A stretch of DNA of 64,000 nucleotides from Streptomyces sp. ICBB 8177 (lineage in GTDB: Bacteria; Actinomycetota; Actinomycetes; Streptomycetales; Streptomycetaceae): positions 1,836,183 through 1,900,182 of the forward strand of contig NZ_NSKH01000018.1 of NCBI RefSeq assembly GCF_003144095.1, in the 5' to 3' direction. Numbering within the stretch: the stretch's first letter is position 1; each line of letters starts with the position of its first letter. The translations under genes were made by a program, and so were the position numbers. The notes beneath the pieces are model-generated. The model was not told where the DNA came from, made no database searches, and saw nothing but the letters and a program-made list of their open reading frames with translations. Shown here one piece after another: positions 45,071-54,580 of the stretch.

Positions 45071-45124
45071 GTCGCGCCGTTGACCATCGCCCGCGCGGGC
45101 GGCGGCCGTTCGGCCCTTCCGGGG

Positions 45125-45883
45125 TCAACGGGCGCCGCGCGCGCCCGCGTTGCCGGTGATGGCGATGACCGGGTGGCGGGCCGGGTCGAGCCAGCGCAGG
45201 ATGGCGGTCAGGACCGGCTCCGGGACGGCCACGCAGCCGGCTGTCGCACCGTGCCGCGGTCCGAGGTCGTGCAGGAAGATGCCCGCGCCGCGGCCGGGCA
45301 CCGCGGGGTCGGTGTTGAAGTCGACGACCACCGCGTTGTGGTACTGCACCGGGTAGCCGGCCAGGTGCTCGCTCGCGTGCGGTCCGGTCTCGGTGAGCGG
45401 GAAGCCGCCCTGCGACGCGCGGCGCATGCGGTTGTAGTAGCGGGAGTCGGGGTCCTCCACCCACCAGTCGTCCGCGGTGACCCGGTGGTACGGCAGCGCC
45501 GTCCCCGGGTCGGGACCCACCCCGAAGGCGTGCGTGAGGCGGTAGACGCCCGCGGGCGTGGTCTCGGTGCCCTGCACGCGCGTCGCCCCGTCGGTGACCC
45601 CGTTCGCGCCCACGCGGCCGTCCGCCGTCGCATAGACCTCGCGCCATCCGGCGCCCGTGCGCTGCCAGGCGGTCACGGTGGCGTACGAGGCGTGCGCCAC
45701 GACCGCGACGACCTGGCCCGCGCCGCCCACCTCGGCCGCGTCGGCGGGACCCGGCGGCGGGCACCGGAAGCCCGCCGTGAGCAGCGGCAGCAGTGAGGCC
45801 ACCAGTGCCGTTCGCAGCTGTGGTGCCCGGCGTCGCCGCCGGGTTCGTCGTTCTGGCCGGTCCGTCCGGTCCGCGCGAGTCAT
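45125..45883 (-). CDS. Secreted L,D-transpeptidase (YkuD-fold) family protein
   Basis: The 252-residue protein has a basic Arg-rich start followed by a hydrophobic signal ([16 protein letters not shown]). The catalytic domain shows [23 protein letters not shown], and the active-site block [19 protein letters not shown] with the His-Gly-x-x-x-x-x-Cys pattern of YkuD-like L,D-transpeptidases. It should form or exchange 3-3 peptidoglycan cross-links outside the membrane, or be a related murein amidase-like member. The ATG at 45883 is 7 nt after CATACT, a leaderless pattern. The longer start at 45928 is unlikely. Confidence 0.87.
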   Translation of the reverse strand: MTRADRTDRPERRTRRRRRAPQLRTALVASLLPLLTAGFRCPPPGPADAAEVGGAGQVVAVVAHASYATVTAWQRTGAGWREVYATADGRVGANGVTDGATRVQGTETTPAGVYRLTHAFGVGPDPGTALPYHRVTADDWWVEDPDSRYYNRMRRASQGGFPLTETGPHASEHLAGYPVQYHNAVVVDFNTDPAVPGRGAGIFLHDLGPRHGATAGCVAVPEPVLTAILRWLDPARHPVIAITGNAGARGAR

Positions 45884-46027
45884 CGCCGACAGTATGCGGA
45901 CGCGCCACCCCCGGCCGTGGCAGGACACGGCAAAGGCCCCCGCCCGGACCGCAACGGGGTCCGAGTCTGAGCCGGGGGCCTCCGGCCGGGCCCGACGGCC
46001 TGCTTGTCGATGCCTGCTTGTCGACGC

Positions 46028-46807
46028 CTACTTCTTGATGACGAGCGTGCCGGCCGCGCGGTCGTGCCAGCCCTGGAGCTTGCCGCTGCTGTCGAAGAAC
46101 GGTGAGATGTAGACCAGCAGCGCGCCGATGTAGCACAGGAAGACGCCGACGACCGGGATGATGTACCGGACGAAGCCGCTGCCGAGACCGGGCACCTGGC
46201 CGTTGGCCTCCTTGACGACCCTGAGGCCGAGCGCCATCTTGCCGAGCGTCGCGCCGAGGAACGAGATCATCAGCCACTCGTAGAGCAGCGCGAATATCGC
46301 GAACACCGCCATGAATCCCAGCATCGCCGCGATCGCGCTGGTGCCTGCGGCCGCCTGGTCGTGCACGCACTGGCTGTACGCGTCGGTCGTCGGGTCGTAG
46401 CCCGAGCAGTCCTTCACCTTGTGCGCGATGCCCAGCACGCTAGCCAGCCCCGCGAACATCGCGATGCCCATGACGACGGAGGTCACGAGCCCGTCGAGCA
46501 GCCGGGCGAGGAACCGCTGGCCCATGGTGGCCACCTGGACGGTGCCCAGGTAGGCGATGTTGACGTAGCCGCTGTTGGCCTGGACGGTACCCGGCGGCTG
46601 CTGCGGGTAGCCGTACGAGGCGGCGTTCGGGTCGTAGCCCTGCTGCGGGTAGCCGTACTGCGGCTGCGGCTGCCCCTGCTGCGGGTAGCCGTACTGGGGC
46701 TGGCCCTGCTGCGGGTAGCCCTGCGGGGGCTGGCCCTGCTGGGGGTAGCCGTACTGCGGAGGCTGCTGCTGGCCGTACGGGTCGCTGGGGCCGGGCGGGT
46801 AACTCAC
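46028..46807 (-). CDS. RDD family membrane protein with YPQQG-rich N-terminus
   Basis: The protein (259 aa) starts [11 protein letters not shown], then has about 80 residues of [11 protein letters not shown]-type repeats (Tyr/Pro/Gln-rich, probably disordered). The RDD domain follows: [19 protein letters not shown], a second helix pair near 165-205 and the final [14 protein letters not shown]. The Arg-Asp-Asp signature is relaxed to RLLDGL and [11 protein letters not shown] proteins are small polytopic membrane proteins, some linked to transport. GTG 46807 is fixed by GAAGGAC 8 nt upstream. It is divergent from folD. Confidence 0.87.
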   Translation of the reverse strand: MSYPPGPSDPYGQQQPPQYGYPQQGQPPQGYPQQGQPQYGYPQQGQPQPQYGYPQQGYDPNAASYGYPQQPPGTVQANSGYVNIAYLGTVQVATMGQRFLARLLDGLVTSVVMGIAMFAGLASVLGIAHKVKDCSGYDPTTDAYSQCVHDQAAAGTSAIAAMLGFMAVFAIFALLYEWLMISFLGATLGKMALGLRVVKEANGQVPGLGSGFVRYIIPVVGVFLCYIGALLVYISPFFDSSGKLQGWHDRAAGTLVIKK

Positions 46808-47043
46808 TGGCAAGTCCTTCGAGCCGTGGAGCGGAGAAACGGGGACGGCCGGACGCAAGAAGACATCAGGACTCCTACCGCCCCGCACCCCCGTGGCCCA
46901 GCTGCCCCATCGTCTTAGCACAGGACATGCCATGTCCAGGCAGCTCCGTCCACCGCGGGCCCCTTGCGGTGAAATGCGTGTTTTGCCGACCGGCGCTGTG
47001 TTCTGATTGGTACACCGCGCGCCCCATCCGGGACACTGGGGGC

Positions 47044-47913
47044 ATGACCGCCCAGATTCTCGATGGCAAGGCCACCGCCGCCGCGATCAAGTCCGAACTC
47101 GCCGCCCGCGTCGAGGCGCTCAAGGCCCGGGGCGTGACGCCCGGCCTCGGCACCGTCCTGGTCGGTGACGACCCCGGCAGCCACATCTACGTGGCGGGCA
47201 AGCACCGCGACTGCGCCCAGGTCGGCATCGCCTCCATCCAGCGCGAACTGCCGGGCGACGCCACCCAGGAGCAGATCGAGGCGGTCGTCCGCGAGCTGAA
47301 CGACGACCCGGCCTGCACCGGCTACATCGTCCAACTCCCGCTCCCGAGGGGCATCGACACCAACCGGGTGCTGGAACTGATGGACCCGGACAAGGACGCC
47401 GACGGCCTGCACCCGATGAGCCTGGGCCGTCTCGTCCTCGGCCAGACCGGCCCGCTGCCGTGCACCCCCAACGGCATCGTCGAGCTGCTGCGCCGTCACG
47501 ACGTCACCATCGACGGCGCCAACGTCGCCGTCGTCGGCCGCGGCATCACCGTCGGCCGCTCCATCGGCCTGCTGCTGACCCGACGTTCGGAGAACGCCAC
47601 CGTCACGCTCTGCCACACCGGCACCCGCGACCTGGCGGCCGTGCTGCGCCAGGCGGACATCGTGGTGGCCGCCGCGGGCGTGCCGCACCTGGTCAAGCCG
47701 GAGGACGTCAAGCCGGGCGCCGCGGTGTTGGACGTCGGTGTCAGCCGGGACGAGGAGGGCCGGATCGTCGGCGACGTCCACCCCGGGGTGCGCGAGGTGG
47801 CGAGCTGGATCTCGCCGAATCCGGGCGGCGTGGGCCCGATGACCCGCGCCCTGCTCCTGCAGAACGTCGTCGAAGCGGCCGAGCGCCAGGCCGCCGCGGA
47901 CCATGTCGGCTGA
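47044..47913 (+). CDS. folD: Methylenetetrahydrofolate dehydrogenase/cyclohydrolase
   Basis: FolD interconverts 5,10-methylene-THF and 10-formyl-THF, supplying the formyl donor for PurN and PurH encoded 4 kb away. The 289-residue protein shows the substrate motif [18 protein letters not shown] with catalytic Lys, the [11 protein letters not shown] segment, DKDADGLHP, the NADP site [16 protein letters not shown] and the closing [20 protein letters not shown] lies 6 nt before the ATG and there is no Shine-Dalgarno, so the transcript may be leaderless. It overlaps the next gene by 11 nt. Confidence 0.96.
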   Translation: MTAQILDGKATAAAIKSELAARVEALKARGVTPGLGTVLVGDDPGSHIYVAGKHRDCAQVGIASIQRELPGDATQEQIEAVVRELNDDPACTGYIVQLPLPRGIDTNRVLELMDPDKDADGLHPMSLGRLVLGQTGPLPCTPNGIVELLRRHDVTIDGANVAVVGRGITVGRSIGLLLTRRSENATVTLCHTGTRDLAAVLRQADIVVAAAGVPHLVKPEDVKPGAAVLDVGVSRDEEGRIVGDVHPGVREVASWISPNPGGVGPMTRALLLQNVVEAAERQAAADHVG

Positions 47914-48307
47914 GCCGGCCGACGGGAAGGCCGGATTCCCGCAGACCACCGACACCGCGCGGCCCGAGGGCGGCGGCCGCGCGGTCGGCGGCGACCACTC
48001 CGCGCCGGTACGGCAGTGGCCGCTGCTGACGGTGCTGGGCGGGGTGGCGCTGGGGCTGGCGATCACCGGTGCGGGCGCCTTCCGGCCCGGGCTGATCGTC
48101 GTCGGCGCCTCGCTGCTGCTGGGGGCGCTGTTGCGCTGGCTGGTCCCCTCGGTCGGCATGCTGGCGGTGCGCAGCCGCTTCACCGACCTGATCACCTACG
48201 GCGTCCTGGGCGCCGCGATCGTGCTGCTGACGCTCATGGCGCAGCCCAACCCCGTGCTGCACCTGCAGTTCCTCGATCACCTGCTGCGGTTCGCCGTGCG
48301 CCGCTGA
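47903..48307 (+). CDS. DUF3017 small membrane protein
   Basis: The 134-residue protein has three hydrophobic helices ([62 protein letters not shown]) with a cytosolic Asp/Gly-rich N-terminus, the pattern of the DUF3017 family. It overlaps folD by 11 nt, so translation is coupled. Position after folD is typical of streptomycetes as I recall. Function is unknown. Confidence 0.85.
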   Translation: MSAEPADGKAGFPQTTDTARPEGGGRAVGGDHSAPVRQWPLLTVLGGVALGLAITGAGAFRPGLIVVGASLLLGALLRWLVPSVGMLAVRSRFTDLITYGVLGAAIVLLTLMAQPNPVLHLQFLDHLLRFAVRR

Positions 48308-48561
48308 GGCGGTGGGGCGCCGCACCGGACGGCCCGCGCCCCTCTCGCGGCGAACCCGCCGCACCCGGAGGCCTGTTCCCTTCCCGGTGAAGGGGGCGGG
48401 CCTTCGCCGTTCTGCAGCACCGGGCGGTGAGAGCCGGGCGATCACCCTGTATCTGGCCGGATCTCGGCCCAGAGGGAAGGTTTTCCGAAACCAATCTGAC
48501 CTGTATGCCGTCGCCTTGGGTAGTCATGGTGGGACACCACGCTACGAACGGGGGAATCGAC

Positions 48562-48840
48562 ATGGCAGGCTGTCGGCAGTTACCGCACGCGATGTCCGGG
48601 GCGTCCGCAGGGCCCGCGCGCACGCTCGCCGGGGACAGGCCCTACGTACCGCGGCCGCGGTCGCCGCTGCCCGGGCCGGGGGAGCGGCGGTGCCAGGATC
48701 CGGTGCTCGCCGACCGGCGCACCCGCCGAAAGCGGGCGGTCATCGCCGGGCTCATCGCCACCGCCATCCTCGGCGGCGGACTCGCCAGCGGTCTCGAACA
48801 CTCCTGTCCGCCGCCCCCGCACACCACGCGAACTCCTTGA
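48562..48840 (+). CDS. Small single-pass membrane protein upstream of mdh
   Basis: The 92-residue frame starts at ATG 48562, 7 nt after GGGGGAAT. It encodes a basic, Pro-rich region and one membrane helix (RAVIAGLIATAILGGGLASGL) near the C-terminus. Codon use is GC3-rich. A small hypothetical gene is usually present between DUF3017 and mdh in relatives as I recall. The longer frame from 48427 is unsupported. It is plausible but not certain. Confidence 0.5.
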   Translation: MAGCRQLPHAMSGASAGPARTLAGDRPYVPRPRSPLPGPGERRCQDPVLADRRTRRKRAVIAGLIATAILGGGLASGLEHSCPPPPHTTRTP

Positions 48841-48966
48841 GGACGGTGTCCAGCCGTCCCCCGCGCGCCGGGCGTTGAACGGCCGCCCCGGGCCCGGGAC
48901 GGAGTGGGACGCACCACACCCTCCCGGCGATCCCGGGCGGCCGCCGTCCGATAGCCTGACGGCGGT

Positions 48967-48984
48967 TCTCTCGGCGTCGAGAGA
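48967..48984. promoter_or_regulatory. Palindromic operator in the mdh 5' region (TamR-like)
   Basis: TCTCTCG, GCGT, CGAGAGA forms an 18-bp near-perfect palindrome just downstream of a -10-like TAGCCT (48952-48957). TamR, a MarR-family regulator, is reported to control mdh and other TCA genes in S. coelicolor through conserved palindromes, so it is a candidate binder. The inner 14 bp differ at one position from the palindrome at 50975. Confidence 0.55.
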
Positions 48985-48987
48985 TGA

Positions 48988-50073
<1,086 letters not shown>

Positions 50074-50127
50074 CCTCGGGGGCCTGAGCGAGTTCCACAC
50101 TACTCGTGTCCAGGGAGTGACCCAGAG

Positions 50128-50136
50128 TTATCCACA
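50128..50136 (+). other. DnaA-box nonamer downstream of mdh
   Basis: TTATCCACA is a perfect DnaA box. A weaker TTTTCCACA follows at 50163-50171 inside the hairpin loop, 35 bp away. Two boxes this close are more than expected by eye but not proof of function. Confidence 0.35.
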
Positions 50137-50147
50137 GGTGGGGGCGG

Positions 50148-50188
50148 CAGCCCGCCGTCAGGTTTTCCACAGGCCTGGCGGCGGGCTG
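50148..50188. terminator. mdh/DUF4360 bidirectional hairpin
   Basis: Arms 50148-50162 and 50174-50188 pair at 14 of 15 positions with an 11-nt loop, between convergent genes, 75 nt after the mdh stop. Confidence 0.7.
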
Positions 50189-50198
50189 TCGCGCGTGG

Positions 50199-50855
50199 TC
50201 AACTTGTCGGGCAGGTGGCCCAGTCGAGGTGGTAGATCGTGGTCAGGCTGCCGTCGGTCGAGTCCATGGTCATGAAGCTCGTGCTCGACGGGTCGGAGGA
50301 CCCGGCGCTGACGTTGAGCTGGGTGTTGATGTTGAGGTTGCGGGTCTCACCGCAGGGCGCGTAGACGAGGGAGGCGATGCCGGTGACGTCGGAGGCCTGC
50401 CAGTCGTCGTCCATCGGGCCGGAGAAGGTGTGCGTGGCGCTGCTGGTCTGCGACTCGCCCTGGAAGTAGTAGTTGGCTCTCTCCTGGGCACTGGCGCCGC
50501 TCGCCAGATAGGCGTAGCCGCGGTAGTCGGCCTCCGCGATGGCATACGTGAGCCCCTGGGGGGCGTTGACTCTGACGTCGAGCTGGCAGTTCTTGCGGAA
50601 GTCGGTGGGCGCGGCGCCGCCGCCGGTCTGGGCGAGGTAGTTGCTGTAGCTCACGGTGAACGCCGTGTCGTCCGGCGAGACGGCCACCGCCGCGGTCCCG
50701 GCAGGGCAGCCGGAGCCGTTGACGCTGACGAGCCCGACCGTGAACGACGGCGGCGGGACGTCGCCGATGGGCCACACCTGCGTGCTGTGGCCGCCGATGA
50801 GCGACGACGCGATGAGCGACGCTGCCGCCCCGCCTATGGCTAACGCACCGAGCAT
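50199..50855 (-). CDS. Secreted DUF4360 protein
   Basis: The 218-residue protein has a short hydrophobic export signal (MLGALAIGGAAASLIASSLI). The DUF4360 pattern follows: VNGSGCPAGTAAVAVSPDDTAFTVSYSNYLAQ, the paired Cys of KNCQLDV, and the late CGETRNLNINTQLNV with a final WATCP. Four Cys suggest two disulfides. The family occurs in Streptomyces, Actinobacteria and fungi, function unknown. AAGGGAA lies 8-9 nt before ATG. A perfect palindrome overlaps its promoter. Lower GC3 than neighbours near the C-terminus may reflect selection for secretion or later acquisition. Confidence 0.85.
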   Translation of the reverse strand: MLGALAIGGAAASLIASSLIGGHSTQVWPIGDVPPPSFTVGLVSVNGSGCPAGTAAVAVSPDDTAFTVSYSNYLAQTGGGAAPTDFRKNCQLDVRVNAPQGLTYAIAEADYRGYAYLASGASAQERANYYFQGESQTSSATHTFSGPMDDDWQASDVTGIASLVYAPCGETRNLNINTQLNVSAGSSDPSSTSFMTMDSTDGSLTTIYHLDWATCPTS

Positions 50856-50974
50856 GGGGAGGTTCCCTTCGATCGCTGCCGCAGGTCAGGCGGGCGGCAC
50901 CGGCGGGTGGAGCCAGTGGGTGGAATCGGTGGACCGGGAGCTGCTGCCTGACTGGGGCATGCCAATAATGGGTG

Positions 50975-50988
50975 TCTCGGCGCCGAGA
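50975..50988. promoter_or_regulatory. Perfect 14-bp palindrome in the DUF4360 promoter
   Basis: TCTCGGCGCCGAGA is a perfect palindrome, 120 bp upstream of the DUF4360 start. A -10-like CATTAT (minus strand, 50963-50968) lies 6 bp away, so a bound repressor would block the promoter. It matches the mdh palindrome core at 13 of 14 bases. Confidence 0.55.
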
Positions 50989-51220
50989 GGATCCACACGA
51001 TAGGGCCGCGTCCGACGGCCCCGACAGAGCGGGATCCGGCCGAACGACCGGCTTTTTCGGGGTGGTTGGACGGCCGGTTCTCGCCGTGACGGAGGGTGAT
51101 GGTGGGCGGTGGACTTGCACGAGGCGGACGCACGTGCGCGATTCGTGTGAACGCCCCCCTTGTACGGGCTCGCGTGGAGCTGGTCTGCCTGTGCGGCCTG
51201 CGGGGGGGGCTTGCCCGCGT

Positions 51221-51390
51221 GAGCCTGCGTGGGACCGGCCTCCCCCGTGCGGACCTGCGTCGGACTGGGCATCGCCTACGGGCCTGCGTGGCCTGGCCTC
51301 CCGTGCGAACCTCCGGGGACCAGCCTCCCCGTGCGGATCTCCAGGGACCGGCCTCTCCGTGCGGCCTGCGCGGGTCGGCCCCGCGCGGGG
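51221..51390. repeat. Degenerate tandem repeats in the 50856-51432 gap
   Basis: About five diverged units of 30-35 bp share the core CGTGCGRAYCT plus GGACCRGCCTCCC. Apart from the palindrome at 50975, no gene or other feature is supported in this 577-base gap; open frames across it are repeat translations. Confidence 0.6.
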
Positions 51391-51432
51391 CCGGTCGGGC
51401 CGGGCTTCGCGCGGGCCCGCGAACCTGCGGTC

Positions 51433-52905
51433 CTACCCCGCCAGCACCGCGCAGAGCCTCTCCAGCGCGCCGGTGAAGGCGTGTTCCGGAGGGCTGCCGT
51501 AGCCGATGACCAGGGCGGGACCGGCCGCGTCCACCGTCCCGTAGTAGCTCTTGCCGGCCAGCGCCAGGTCCAACCGGGCCGCGCGCGCGACGAGTTCGTC
51601 CTCGGACGGGGAGCCCGGGGGCAGTTCCACCACCGCGTGCAGTCCCGCCGCGATGCCCGACACCCGTACACGCGGGGCGTGTTCGGCCAGTGCGGCCACC
51701 AGGCGGTCGCGGCGGCCGCGGTAATGCAGCCGCATCCGCCGCACATGGCGGTCGTACGCGCCCGAGGAGATCAGTTCCGCGAGCGTCAACTGGTCGATCA
51801 CGGGGGAGTGGTGGTCGGCCATCCGCTTCTCCGCCACGACCGGCTCCAGCAGGCGCGAGGGAAGCACCAGCCAGGCCAGCCGCAGCCCCGGCACCAGACT
51901 CTTGCTCGCGGTGCCCGCGTAGACGACCGCCGACGGATCGAGACCCTGCAACGCGCCGACCGGTTGCCGGTCGTACCGGAACTCCCCGTCGTAGTCGTCC
52001 TCGACGACCACCCCTCCCGTCGCCCGGGCCCACGCCACCACCTCGCCTCGCCGCGTCGGCGAGAGCGGAACGCCGGTCGGGTACTGGTGCGAGGGCGTGA
52101 GCAGGACGGCGTCGGTGTCGCCCAGGGCGTCCACGCGGGCGCCGTCCGCGTCCACCGGCAGTTCGTACGTGGTCAGCCCCGCCCGGCGCAGCACGGTGCG
52201 CGTGTCGGGGAAGCCCAGCGCCTCGACGGCGATGCGCCGACCGCCGCGCGGCGTACCGCGACCCGTCGACGACGCCCCATGCCCGGCCGCCAGAGCCCTG
52301 CCCAGCAGCCCCACGGCCTGGACGAACCCGGTGCACACCACCACCAGATCGGGGTGTGCGCGCACGCCCCGTGCTCGTGACAGGTATCCGGCGAGCGCCT
52401 CGCGCAGTTCCGGGCGGCCCCGTGGGTCGGTGTAGCCGAACGCTTCGTTCGGCGCGCGGTTCAGTGCCTGCCGGGCGGCGGCCAGCCAGGCCGCGCGGGG
52501 GAACGACGACAGGTCCGGCGAGCCCGGCCGCAGGTCGTACTGCCTGGGCTGCGCGAGCGTGGCCGTCTCCGACAAGCCGTGCTCCGCGGCCTGCGACACG
52601 GGGTCGATCAGCGTGCCCGCCGGCAGGGGCGGCTCCGGGCAGGCCCGCCCGGCGACCCGGGTGCCGGAGCCCTGCCGCGCCGTCAGCCACCCTTCCGCGA
52701 CCAGTTGCCCGTACGCGTCGGCGACCGTGTTGCGCGCGATCCCGAGGTCCTTCGCCAGTGTGCGCGACGAGGGCAGCCGGGTGCCGGCGGCGAGGCGGCC
52801 CTCCCGCACCGCCGCCCGCAGCGCCCCTTCGAGTCCGGCCCGCAGACCGCCGTCGCGGGACAGCTCCAGATGCAGGTCGACGCCGTGATTGGCCCGCTCG
52901 TCCAT
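51433..52905 (-). CDS. MocR-type GntR regulator with aminotransferase domain
   Basis: The 490-residue protein joins an N-terminal GntR winged helix (residues 1-85; LPSSRTLAKDLGIARNTVADAYGQL, GWLTARQGSGTRV) to a fold-type I aminotransferase-like domain. The PLP-binding Lys335 is in GTASKSLVPGLR, and EDDYDGEFRYD and LTPSHQYPTGVPLS are also present. PdxR and GabR are known members; PLP or a PLP adduct is the usual effector. It is divergent from an AhpD-family gene with only 50 nt between starts, so it probably regulates that gene and itself. An AAGTGGACCA motif close to published MocR sites lies in the spacer. Confidence 0.92.
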   Translation of the reverse strand: MDERANHGVDLHLELSRDGGLRAGLEGALRAAVREGRLAAGTRLPSSRTLAKDLGIARNTVADAYGQLVAEGWLTARQGSGTRVAGRACPEPPLPAGTLIDPVSQAAEHGLSETATLAQPRQYDLRPGSPDLSSFPRAAWLAAARQALNRAPNEAFGYTDPRGRPELREALAGYLSRARGVRAHPDLVVVCTGFVQAVGLLGRALAAGHGASSTGRGTPRGGRRIAVEALGFPDTRTVLRRAGLTTYELPVDADGARVDALGDTDAVLLTPSHQYPTGVPLSPTRRGEVVAWARATGGVVVEDDYDGEFRYDRQPVGALQGLDPSAVVYAGTASKSLVPGLRLAWLVLPSRLLEPVVAEKRMADHHSPVIDQLTLAELISSGAYDRHVRRMRLHYRGRRDRLVAALAEHAPRVRVSGIAAGLHAVVELPPGSPSEDELVARAARLDLALAGKSYYGTVDAAGPALVIGYGSPPEHAFTGALERLCAVLAG

Positions 52906-52910
52906 GCTTC

Positions 52911-52939
52911 AAGTGGACCACAACAGCGAGCCAATGGCT
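52911..52939. promoter_or_regulatory. Candidate MocR operators in the divergent spacer
   Basis: AAGTGGACCA (52911-52920) resembles the AAGTGGWCYA elements described for PdxR/MocR regulators and contains the palindrome GTGGACCAC. A second palindrome, AGCCAATGGCT, follows about 10 bp later, next to a TAGGGT -10 at 52943-52948 of the AhpD-like gene. Confidence 0.45.
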
Positions 52940-52955
52940 GCCTAGGGTGGAACGT

Positions 52956-53465
52956 ATGACGACGACAGCGAACACCACCCAAGCCCTGGAGAACGGCACC
53001 GACGCCCCGGTCCCCGCCGAGCCGCAACGCATGCGGCTGCCGAAGCTCGCCCCCGACTTCTACGCGGCGATGCGTGCCCTGGACGAAGCGGCCGGCGACG
53101 GCCTCGACCCCGTCGTCAGCGAGCTGATCCGCATCCGCGCCTCGCAGCTGAACGGCTGCGCCTTCTGCCTCGACATGCACACCCGTGACGCCCGGGCGCT
53201 CGGCGTCGGCGACCGCAAGCTGACCGGCGTCGCCGTGTGGCGCGACACGCCGTTCTTCACGGCACGCGAACGCGCCGCACTGGCCCTGGCCGAGGCCATC
53301 ACGACGCTGGGCGAGCACGGCGTCCCCGACGAGGTCTACGACGAGGCCGCCCACGTCTTCGACGAGGCCGAACTGAGCCGGCTGATCGCGATGTCCATCA
53401 CGATCAACGCCTGGAACCGCATCGGGGTTACGACCCGAATGTCCCCGCCGTCGCGCGAGTCCTGA
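52956..53465 (+). CDS. AhpD-family carboxymuconolactone decarboxylase-like protein
   Basis: The 169-residue protein has the all-helical AhpD/CMD fold with the redox motif NGCAFCLDMHTRDAR (Cys68, Cys71, His75) and an RASQLNGC helix. Such proteins act as alkylhydroperoxidases or thiol carriers. TAGGGT at 52943-52948 is 7 nt from the ATG and no ribosome site is visible, so the message is likely leaderless. The divergent MocR regulator with PLP-binding fold suggests the gene responds to a pyridoxal- or amino-acid-linked signal. The substrate is unknown. Confidence 0.9.
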   Translation: MTTTANTTQALENGTDAPVPAEPQRMRLPKLAPDFYAAMRALDEAAGDGLDPVVSELIRIRASQLNGCAFCLDMHTRDARALGVGDRKLTGVAVWRDTPFFTARERAALALAEAITTLGEHGVPDEVYDEAAHVFDEAELSRLIAMSITINAWNRIGVTTRMSPPSRES

Positions 53466-53515
53466 GGACGCCTCCTGGGGCCCGCCGAGGCGGGTGATCC
53501 CCACCGGCGAAGGCG

Positions 53516-53538
53516 TTGTCAGACCCCTCTGGCAGGAT
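53516..53538 (+). promoter_or_regulatory. PafBC-like promoter of the NADAR gene
   Basis: TTGTCAGAC, 8 nt, CAGGAT keeps seven of nine upstream bases and the 8-nt spacing of the RecA-NDp consensus; the -10 has C first. The ATG starts 6 nt later. This is the weakest of the five candidates. Confidence 0.4.
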
Positions 53539-53544
53539 CCAGGC

Positions 53545-54168
53545 ATGAACGGGAACCAGGCCCCCGCAGGGAGGACCGACGGGCAGACGCCACCGGAAGT
53601 GCAGGCGCACGAGGTCCGCAGCCGCGCGGAGTTGTCGGCGCTGGTGGCCCGGGGCTTGCGCCCGGAGTACCTGATGTTCTGGGGGCATCGGCCGTCGCGG
53701 GACGGCGGCGTGGGACCCGGTTGCCTCAGCCAGTGGTGGCCCGCGCCCTTCGAGGTGGACGGCGTCCGCTACGCCACCGCCGAGCACTGGATGATGGCCG
53801 GCAAGGCGCGGTTGTTCGGTGACGAACGGACCCGAATACGGGTTCTTGCGTCGCGCACTCCCGCCGAGGCGAAGAAGCTCGGCCGCGAGGTGGCCGCCTT
53901 CGACGAGGAGGAATGGGCGCTGCGCCGCTTGGAGTTGGTGGTCGAGGGGAACGTGGCCAAGTTCGGCCAGGACCCAGCGCTGCGCGCCTACCTGCTGGGG
54001 ACGCGTCACCGGGTGCTGGTCGAGGCGAGCCCGCTCGACCGCGTGTGGGGGATCGGCCTGGCCGCTGACGACGAGCGCGCGGCGGACCCCGACCGCTGGC
54101 GCGGCCTCAACCTGCTCGGTTTCGCCCTGATGGAGGCCCGCTCCAGGCTGGCGGGGGAGGAAGCCTGA
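53545..54168 (+). CDS. NADAR family protein (DUF1768)
   Basis: The 207-residue protein matches NADAR (RibX/DUF1768). It shows LMFWGHRPSRDG, SQWWPAPFEVDGVRYATAEHWMMAGKARLFGD with the conserved Glu, GREVAAFDEEEWALRRLEL and SPLDRVWGIGLAADD. NADAR domains process riboflavin intermediates in some proteins and reverse DNA guanine ADP-ribosylation as DarT2 antitoxins in others. No DarT or riboflavin gene is adjacent. ATG 53545 lies 6 nt after CAGGAT and is preferred to the in-frame GTG at 53494. The PafBC-like promoter points to DNA damage, which would fit a repair role; this is inference. Confidence 0.88.
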   Translation: MNGNQAPAGRTDGQTPPEVQAHEVRSRAELSALVARGLRPEYLMFWGHRPSRDGGVGPGCLSQWWPAPFEVDGVRYATAEHWMMAGKARLFGDERTRIRVLASRTPAEAKKLGREVAAFDEEEWALRRLELVVEGNVAKFGQDPALRAYLLGTRHRVLVEASPLDRVWGIGLAADDERAADPDRWRGLNLLGFALMEARSRLAGEEA

Positions 54169-54210
54169 CGCGGTGCGCCGGAGGGCGCCCCGGCAGCCGT
54201 CCGACGGGAT

Positions 54211-54530
54211 GCGGCGCGCCGGGCGGCGGACCGGCGTCGACGGGATCCGGCACAGCGGATGACGGCCCGGAACAGGCCCGATACCGTGCGCCGGGCGGCG
54301 GCCCGGGACAGAGACGGGGTGCGGCGCCCCGGGCGGCGGTCCAGGCACCGACGAATCCGGCACAGCGGATGATGGCCCGGAACAGGCGCGATACGTGCGC
54401 TGGGGGCGGGGCCCGGTACCCGGTACAGAGACGGGATGCGCCGCTCCGGGCGGCGGACCGGCGCCGACGGGATCCGGTACCCGGATGATGGCCCAGCACA
54501 GCCCTGACACGGTCCCGGCACGACCGCCTG
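54211..54530. repeat. Three ~110-bp direct repeats in the 54169-54580 gap
   Basis: Imperfect copies start at 54211, 54321 and 54438. Shared landmarks are CGGGCGGCGGWCC, GGATCCGGCACAGCGGATGA and GCCCGGAACAGGC, each recurring in the same order. A minus-strand open frame crosses them but encodes only Pro/Arg repeats, so no gene is called in this 412-base gap. Confidence 0.8.
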
Positions 54531-54580
54531 GCGGCACGTCGTACGGCGGCGGCCGTCCCGGCCCCCCCAGGGCCGGGCGG

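Noticed and set aside
53428-54537. Minus-strand frame over NADAR and the 110-bp repeats
   Set aside because: It is antisense to a well-defined NADAR gene and its remainder is repeat-encoded Pro/Arg.
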